Shown here: positions 56,977 through 64,000 of the stretch, piece by piece
Numbering within the stretch: the first letter of the stretch is position 1
How the letters are laid out: each line of letters opens with the position of its first letter
From: Serripes groenlandicus
Lineage: Eukaryota; Mollusca; Bivalvia; Cardiida; Cardiidae
NCBI GenBank assembly: GCA_031761405.1
Contig: JASEVX010000013.1
Span: 54,613,136 to 54,677,135 of the forward strand
Direction of reading: 5' to 3'
Length of the DNA stretch: 64,000 bases
The notes under the pieces: model-generated
What the model saw: only the letters and a program-made list of their open reading frames with translations
Database searches by the model: none
What the model was told of the DNA's origin: nothing
Made by a program: the position numbers and the translations under genes

Positions 56977-57842
56977 ATGAGGGTAAACAGATCTGATCTA
57001 AGATTGATCCTTACGTGATGAGGGTAAACAGATCTGATCTAAGATTGATCCTTACGTGATGCGGGTAAACAGATCTGATCTAAGATTGATCCTTACGTGA
57101 TGCGGGTAAACAGATCTGATCTAAGATTGATCCTTACGTGATGAGGGTAAACAGATCTGATCTAAGATTGATCCTTACGTGATGAGGGTAAACAGATCTG
57201 ATCTAAGATTGATCCTTACGTGATGAGGGTAAACAGATCTGATCTAAGATTGATCCTTGCGTGATGAGGGTAAACAGATCTGATCTAAGATTGATCCTTA
57301 CGTGATGAGGGTAAACAGATCTGATCTAAGATTGATCCTTACGTGATGAGGGTAAACAGATCTGATCTAAGATTGATTCTTACGTGATGAGGGTAAACAG
57401 ATCTGATCTAAGATTGATCCTTACGTGATGAGGGTAAACAGATCTGATCTAAGATTGATCCTTATGTGATGAGGGTAAACAGATCTGATCTAAGATTGAT
57501 CCTTATGTGATGAGGGTAAACAGATCTGATCTAAGATTGATCCTTACGTGATGAGGGTAAACAGATCTGATCTAAGATTGATCCTTACGTGATGAGGGTA
57601 AACAGATCTGATCTAAGATTGATCCTTACGTGATGAGGGTAAACAGATCTGATCTAAGATTGATCCTTACGTGATGAGGGTAAACAGATCTGATCTAAGA
57701 TTGATCCTTACGTGATGAGGGTAAACAGATCTGATCTAAGATTGATCCTTACGTGATGAGGGTAAACAGATCTGATCTAAATTGATCCTTACGTGATGAG
57801 GGTAAACAGATCTGATCTAAGATTGATCCTTACGTGATGAGT
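56977..57842. repeat. Highly homogeneous 41-bp satellite
   Basis: About 21 units of ATGAGGGTAAACAGATCTGA followed by TCTAAGATTGATCCTTACGTG. Only a handful of single-base variants (GCGGG, TTGCG, TTATG, GATTC, one deleted G near 57781) are visible, making it the most uniform array in the window. Each unit contains AGATCTGATCT, a near-palindrome with a BglII-type AGATCT. Confidence 0.95.
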
Positions 57843-57887
57843 ACAATGCCCCTTTTTTGCGAAACATATTTATAATATCTATATTTG

Positions 57888-58175
57888 TTTTCAAATGTCG
57901 TCTGCTGCATATCCGCCAAAAAGCGTCTGTGAAAGATACTATAACAGTCGAATATTGAAAACTATGTGCAAAAGGGTGCCATTGCTAACAATGAACAAAT
58001 CCTCCTTTTCACACAATGCTTTCAAACCTGCTCTAAGTCAATTAATACCATACTCTAGATATTTAAATAATTTACTACAGGCAATCTCTTGCTCTTTCCA
58101 CCTTTCAGGCCCATTTTGAATAACTTGAAACAGACTTCATCTCTTTTAATGAAGGTATAATTATTGAAAATAGTT
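57888..58175. mobile_element. MITE-3-like copies, degraded
   Basis: TTTTCAAATGTCGTCTGCTG, GGGTGCCATTGCTAACAATG and CTCCTTTTCACACAATGCTT match parts of the MITE-3 core in opposite orientations. Confidence 0.45.
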
Positions 58176-58550
58176 GAAACCTTTGTGGGGAAAAAAGAAA
58201 CGGTCAAGATCAGCAGTTATTTGTCACGAGATCTAATCTTCAAATTAGTGATTATATAATTTTAGCAAACATACGTGTTATAACCGGAGGGTCAAGATTT
58301 ATTTTACATGTGAGCCGGTTCTAGCTATTGTTGGTCTTACTGTATTTGCATTTGTGTAAATTGAAGACTACGTCAGTCAACATATAATCTAGTCCTAGCT
58401 GCTCATATGGTATAGAATACATTACAGTACCATAACATGTTAACCCTTTCCCAAACAGTATTTTGATGCATCGAAACCAGTCTTATGTAATCAATACTTT
58501 GTGTGTAGTCTAATGTCTGAATTTTTCTCATGTAAAGCATTCAATTGATT
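58176..58550. other. Intergenic, nothing recognised
   Basis: No array or ORF of note. A possible MITE-3 outer end (TTAACCCTTTCCCAAACAGT) lies at about 58440. Confidence 0.35.
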
Positions 58551-58552
58551 TT

Positions 58553-60935
58553 TTTTGATATTCAGTCTGTCGATACCCTGTATATAAAAAATGATAGACA
58601 CTCTGTCGATACCCTGTATATAATCAATGATACTCACTATGTCGATACCCTGTATATAATAAATGATACTCACTATGTCGATATCCTGTATATAAACAAT
58701 GATACTCACTCTGTCGATACCCTGTATATAAACAATGATACTTACTCTGTCGATACCCTGTATATAAACAATAATACTCACTCTGTCGATACCCTGTATA
58801 CAAACAATGATAGACACTCTGTCGATACCCTGTATATAAACAATAATACTAACTATGTCGATACCCTGTATATAAACAATGGTACTCACTCTGTCGATAC
58901 CCTGTATATAAACAATGATACTCACTCTGTAGATACCCTGTATATAAACAATGATAGACACTCTGTCGATACCCTGTATATAAACAATGATACTTACTCT
59001 GTCGATACCCTGTATATAAACAATAATACTCACTCTGTCGATACCCTGTATATAAACAATGATAGACACTCTGTCGATACCCTGTATATAAACAATAATG
59101 CTAACTATGTCGATACCCTGTATATAAACAATGGTACTCACTCTGTCGATACCCTGTATATAAACAATGGTACTCACTCTGTCGATACCCTGTATTCAAA
59201 CAATGGTACTCACTCTGCCGACACCCTGTTTATAATCAATGATACTCACTCTGTCGATACCCTGTATATAAACAATGAGAGACACTCTGTCGATACTCGG
59301 TATATAAACAATGATATTCAGTCTGTCGATACCCTGTATATAAACAATGATGTTCAGTCTGTCGATACCCTGTATATTAAAAATGATAGACACTCTGTCG
59401 ATACCCTGTATATAATCAATGATACTCACTATGTCGATATCCTGTATATGAACAATGATAGACATTCTGTCGATATCCTGTATATAAACAAGTATACTCA
59501 CTCTCTCGATACCCTGTATATAAACAATGATACTCACTATGTCGATACGCTGTATATAAACAATGATACACACTCTGTCTATACCCTGTATATAAACAAT
59601 GATACACACTCTGTCTATACCCTGTATGTAAACAATGATATTCAGGCTGTCGATACCCTGTATGTAAAAAAATGATAGACACGCTGTCGATAACCTGTAT
59701 ATAATCAATGATACTCACTATGTCGATATCCTGTATATGAACAATGATACACACTCTCTCGATACCCTGTATATAAACAAAGATATTCAGTCTCTCGATT
59801 CGATACCCTGTATATAAACACTGATATTCAGTCTCTCGATACCCTGTATATAAACAATGATATTCAGTCTCTCGATACCCTGTATATAAACAATGATACT
59901 CACTTTGTCGATACCCTGTATATACACAGTGATACACACTCTGTCTATACCCTGTATATAAACAATGATATTCAGTCTGTCGATACTCTGTATGCAAAAA
60001 ATGATAGACACGCTGCCGATACCCTGTTTATGATCAATGATACTCACTATGTCGATACCCTGTATATAAACAATGATACACACTCTCTCGATACCCTGTA
60101 TATAAACAATGATATTCAGTCTCTCGATACCCTGTATATAAACAATGATACACACTCTGTCGATACCCTGTATATAAACAAAGATATTCAGTCTCTCGAT
60201 ACCCTGTATGTAAACAATGATACTCACTATGCCGTCACCCTGTATACAAACAATGATACTCATTATGTGAATACCCTGTATATAAACAATGATACACACT
60301 CTGTCGATACCCTGTATTTAAACAATGATACTCACTATGCCGTCACCCTGTATACAAACAATGATACTCATTATGTGGATACCCTGTATATAAACTATGA
60401 TACACACTCTGTCGATACCCTGTATATAAACAAAGATATTCAGTCTCTCGATACCCTGTATATAAACAATGATACACACTCTGTCGATACCCTGTATTTA
60501 AACAATGATACTCACTATGCCGTCACCCTGTATACAAACAATGATACTCATTATGTGGATACCCTGTATATAAACTATGATACACACTCTGTCGATACCC
60601 TGTATATAAACAAAGATATTCAGTCTCTCGATACCCTGTATATAAACAATGATACACACTCTGTCGATACCCTGTATTTAAACAATGATACTCACTATGC
60701 CGTCACCCTGTATACAAACAATGATACTCATTATGTGGATACCCTGTATATAAACTATGATACACACTCTGTCGATACCCTGTATATAAACAAAGATATT
60801 CAGTCTCTCGATACCCTGTATATAAACAATGATACACACTATGCCGTCACCCTGTATACAAACAATGATACTCATTATGTGGATACTCTGTATATAAACT
60901 ATGATACACACTCTGTCGATACCCTGTATATGATA
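58553..60935. repeat. 36-bp minisatellite with 180-bp higher order
   Basis: About 66 units of AATGATACTCACTCTGTCGA followed by TACCCTGTATATAAAC. From about 60190 a five-unit (180-bp) block is repeated four times almost unchanged (GCCGTCACCCTGTATAC.. at 60231, 60339, 60519 and 60699, the later ones 180 bp apart). The 36-bp period leaves long ORFs on both strands (up to 376 codons), but they lack any start context or non-repeat domain. Confidence 0.94.
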
Positions 60936-61428
60936 ATGATACTCACTCTGCCGACACCCTGTATATGATAATGATACTCACTCTGCCGACACCCTTTTTA
61001 TGATAATACTTCTCACTCTGCCAACACCCTGTATATGATAATGATACTCACACTGCCAACACCCTGTATATGATAATGATACTCACACTGCCTACACTCT
61101 GTACATTATAATGATACTCTCTCTGCCGACACCCTGTAAAAATAGAAATGATACTCACTCTGCCGACACCCTGTATATGATGATGAAACTTAATTTGCCA
61201 ACACCCTGTATATGATAATGATACACACTCTGCCAACACCCTGTATATGATAATGATATTCATTCTGCTGACACCCTGTATATGATAATGATACACACTC
61301 TGCCAACACCCTGTATATGCGAATGATACTCACTCTGCCAACACCCTGTATATGCGGATGATACTCACTTTACCGAAGACCTTTATATGATAATGATACA
61401 CATTCTTCCAACACCCTGTATATGATTA
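60936..61428. repeat. 35-bp variant of the 36-bp array
   Basis: About 14 diverged units of AATGATACTCACTCTGCCGA followed by CACCCTGTATATGAT. The switch from TATAAAC to TATGAT shortens the unit and breaks the open frame. It continues directly from the 36-bp array. Confidence 0.9.
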
Positions 61429-61468
61429 CTAATTTTTTCAATCAAAGGTCGACTCATTACAAGTATTT

Positions 61469-61682
61469 AACCCTTTACCACATTTAGCCGCATTTTGATG
61501 CATCTGCAGCAGACGACTTTTGAAAACATTGCGACAAAAGGTGAAACTGCTCATAATGAGCAATTTCACCTTTAGTCACAATGTTTTCAACACTACTTGA
61601 AAAATTATGGAGATTTTTCACCTTTTTGTCCAGATGTATTCAAAGTCGTCTGCTGCAGATTTGTTGTATGTGGGAGAGGGTT
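61469..61682. mobile_element. MITE-3, best full-length copy
   Basis: 214 bp. Left end AACCCTTTACCACAT..CTGCAGCAGACGACTTT, right end AAAGTCGTCTGCTGCAG..ATGTGGGAGAGGGTT, an inverted pair. A second stem lies inside: GAAACTGCTCATAATGAGCA with flanks TTGAAAACATTG / CAATGTTTTCAA. It is non-coding. I use it as the reference for the other copies. Confidence 0.82.
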
Positions 61683-61692
61683 GAATAAAAAT

Positions 61693-61868
61693 GGTAGCAT
61701 TGACCTCTCCCATTAGCACTCAGGATTCCGGGGATCGCATTACGACTGATGCACCGGTGTCAGGATAGATAATACCGGTGTAGACTTGTTAAATTACCAA
61801 GGAAACGCCGCGATATATCTGAAATACTGTTGAAAACGACGTAAATCGTAAAACACTATTCAAACAAA
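61693..61868 (+). mobile_element. SINE-A body, head missing
   Basis: TAGCACTCAGGATTCCGGGG, GCATTACGACTGATGCACCG, AATTACCAAGGAAACGCCGC, then TGTTGAAAACGACGTAAA and CAAACAAAA. It starts right after MITE-3. Confidence 0.75.
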
Positions 61869-62204
61869 ACTGGTTGTCTCAAAACTTTTTGAACAGCCCT
61901 CGTATGTCAATAAATAATCCGATGTCTATGGACATTAATGCGATGCGTTGTTCACATTTATTTAAGTTTTATTATGATATATAGATTCTACGTTGACATT
62001 CGGACATTGGAAAAGGTATCAAAATTGACAGAGTTATTTATTCTCTTTTCATAGACGTGAACAGTTGTTTAAAAAAAGACAACGTTTTGAAATAGTGTGG
62101 AAGGAACAGAAACTTCAATCAATTTCTTTCTTATAATGCAAATATAAAAATATTTTCAACAATTTATAATCAATCCACATACGACTTGAAAATACCGTAC
62201 CAGT
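61869..62204. other. Intergenic, nothing recognised
   Basis: AT-rich DNA between a SINE fragment and the final array. Confidence 0.3.
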
Positions 62205-62322
62205 TAATAAATATATTGTGTTTACGTCGTTTTCAGCAAATTTTCCGTCATATTACATATGGTGTTTTCTGTGTAAGTAACCATCACTACTGGTCCTTTA
62301 ATTCTGACACAGACGAGTCAGT
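62205..62322 (-). mobile_element. SINE-A 3' part leading into the terminal array
   Basis: GTTTACGTCGTTTTCAGCAA, GTCATATTACATATGGTGTT, AAGTAACCATCACTACTGGT and CCTTTAATTCTGACACAGAC follow the complement of the SINE-A body in order. It runs without a gap into the 41-bp array. Confidence 0.65.
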
Positions 62323-64000
62323 GGGTTATGCTTCCCCTACAATCCCGAGCACCAACGAGTTAGTCGTTATGCTTCCCCTACAATCCCGAGCACCAACGAG
62401 TCAGTCGTTATGCTTCCCCTACAATCCCGAGCACAAACGAGTCAGTCGTTATGCTTCCCCTACAATCCCGAGTACCAAGAAGTCAGTCGTTATGCTTCCC
62501 CTACAATCCCGAGTACCAACGAGTCAGTCGTTATGCTTCCCCTACAATCCCGAGTACCAAGGAGTCAGTCGTTATGCTTCCTCTACAATCCCGAGCACCA
62601 ACGAGTCAGTCGTTATACTTCCCCTACAATCCCGAGTACCAAGGAGTCAGTCGTTATATTTCCCCTACAATCCCGAGCACCGAGGAGTCAGTCGTTATGC
62701 TTCCCCTACAATCTCAAGCACCGAGGAGTCAGTCGTTATGCTTCCCCTACAATCCCGAGCACCGAGGTGTCAGTCGTTATGCTTCCTCTACAATCTCAAG
62801 CACCGAGGAGTCAGTCGTTATGCTTCCCCTACAATCCCAAGCACCAACGAGTCAGTCGTTATACTTCCCCTACAATCCCAAGCACCAAGGAGTCAGTCGT
62901 TATATTTCCCCTACAATCCCGAGCACCGAGGAGTCAGTCGTTATGCTTCCCCTACAATCCCGAGCACCGAGGAATCAGTCGTTATGCTTCCCCTACAATC
63001 TTGAGTACCAACGAGTCAGTCGTTATGCTTCCCCTACAATCTCGAGCACCAACGAGTCAGTCGTTATGCTTCCCCTACAACACCGAGCACCGAGGAGTCA
63101 GCCGTTATGCTTCCCCTACAATCCCGAGCACTAAGGTGTCAGTCGTTATGCTTCCCCTACAATCTCGAGCACCGAGGGGTCAGTCGTTATGCTTCCCCTG
63201 CAACCCCGAGCACCGAGGGGTCAGTCGTTATGCTTCCCCTACAATCCCGAGCACCAAGGAGGCTGTCGTTATGCTTCCCCTACAATCCCGAGCACCAACG
63301 AGTCAGTCGTTATGCTTCCCCTACAATCCCGAGCACAAACGAGTCAGTCGTTATGCTTCCCCTACAATCCCGAGTACCAAGGAGTCAGTCGTTATGCTTC
63401 CTCTACAATCCCGAGTACCGAGGAGTCAGTCGTTATGCTTCCCCTACAATCCCGAGTACCAACGAGTCAGTCGTTATGCTTCCCCTACAATCTCGAGCAC
63501 CAACGAGTCAGTCGTTATGCTTCCCCTACAATCTCGAGCACCAACGAGTCAGTCGTTATGCTTCCCCTACAATCCCGAGCACTAAGGTGTCAGTCGTTAT
63601 GCTTCCCCTACAATCTCGAGCACCGAGGGGTCAGTCGTTATGCTTCCCCTACAACCCCGAGCACCAACGAGTCAGTCGTTAGACTTCCCCTACAATCCCG
63701 AGCACCAACTAGTCAGTCGTTATGCTTCCCCTATAATCCCGAGCACCGAGGAGTCAGTCGTTATGCTTCCTCTACAATCCCGAGCACCGATAAGTCAGTC
63801 GTTATGCTTCCCCTACAATCCCGAGCACCAAGGAGTCAGTCGTTATGCTTCCCCTACAATATCGAGCAGCGAGGAGTCAGTCGTTATGCTTCCCATACAA
63901 TCCCGAGCACCAAGGAGTCATTCGTTATGCTTCCCCTACAATCTCGAGCACCAAGGAGTCAGTCGTTATGCTTCCTCTACAATCTCGAGTACCGAGGAGT
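62323..64000 (-). repeat. 41-bp satellite made of SINE-A body, cut by window end
   Basis: About 41 units of CAGTCGTTATGCTTCCCCTA followed by CAATCCCGAGCACCAACGAGT. The complement of the SINE-A body reads AGTCAGTCGTAATGCTAACC then CCACAATCCTGAGCGC, matching the unit along most of its length. The array follows directly on SINE-A sequence at 62205-62322. CGAGGAGT, CAAGGAGT and CAACGAGT subtypes are intermixed, with block repeats of several units. The ORFs of up to 391 codons come from three overlapping frames of the same repeat. Confidence 0.92.

Noticed and set aside
56977..57842. CRISPR array
   Set aside because: The whole 41-bp unit repeats with no variable spacers, and the DNA is eukaryotic.
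58545..59675. 376-codon ORF and several opposite-strand ORFs in 58.5-61 kb
   Set aside because: The 36-bp unit is a multiple of 3, so any stop-free unit gives long ORFs on both strands. The translation is a 12-residue repeat with no unique domain, signal peptide or exon structure.
62410..63585. 391-codon ORF with two other overlapping frames
   Set aside because: A 41-bp unit without stops cycles through three frames, so the same peptide blocks appear in every frame. The unit derives from a SINE body.

Overview
The window looks like nuclear DNA from a bivalve mollusc. Coding is split into short exons with GT/AG introns of several kb, and the rest is AT-rich sequence dominated by minisatellites, tRNA-derived SINEs and small terminal-inverted-repeat (TIR) elements. 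The lineage is inferred from the channel gene and the repeat style; I could not search a database. A heterodont such as a dreissenid is a guess.

One real gene is recognisable, on the + strand from about 10.6 to 38.9 kb: a voltage-gated proton channel of the Hv1/HVCN1 family. Six consecutive exons (10578-29821) join in phase into 282 residues running from the N-terminus to the end of S4. They carry the Hv1 selectivity aspartate, the acidic residues of S1-S3 and a W-R-x-x-R-x-x-N S4 motif. Two further exons (35934-36006 and 38699-38877, with the stop) probably encode the C-terminus, but at least one connecting exon was not found. The protein has a roughly 90-residue extracellular S1-S2 loop with two N-glycosylation sequons and an RKRR site, and its S4 lacks the first family arginine. 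The gene's introns hold the 102-bp, 104-bp, 28-bp, 34-bp and 24-bp tandem arrays and many transposon fragments.

Layout: 0-6.4 kb, tandem arrays (50, 21, 18 and 34 bp) and SINEs; 6.98-9.8 kb, a Foldback-like inverted duplication whose arms are minisatellites; 10.0-10.27 kb, a (GA)n tract; 10.6-38.9 kb, the Hv1 gene; 39-46.8 kb, SINEs, a dispersed repeat field and a decayed LINE reverse-transcriptase tail; 46.8-56.9 kb, two near-identical 5-kb tandem copies; 57-64 kb, arrays of 41, 36, 35 and another 41 bp that run off the window end.

The most striking pattern is that three arrays with different periods (50 bp at 0.3 kb, 102 bp at 11.9 kb, 41 bp at 62.3 kb) each match a different segment of one SINE family. 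They appear to be satellites born independently from different parts of one retroposon. No bacterial-style operons, CRISPR arrays or free-standing RNA genes were seen. Unit counts and element ends were estimated by eye.
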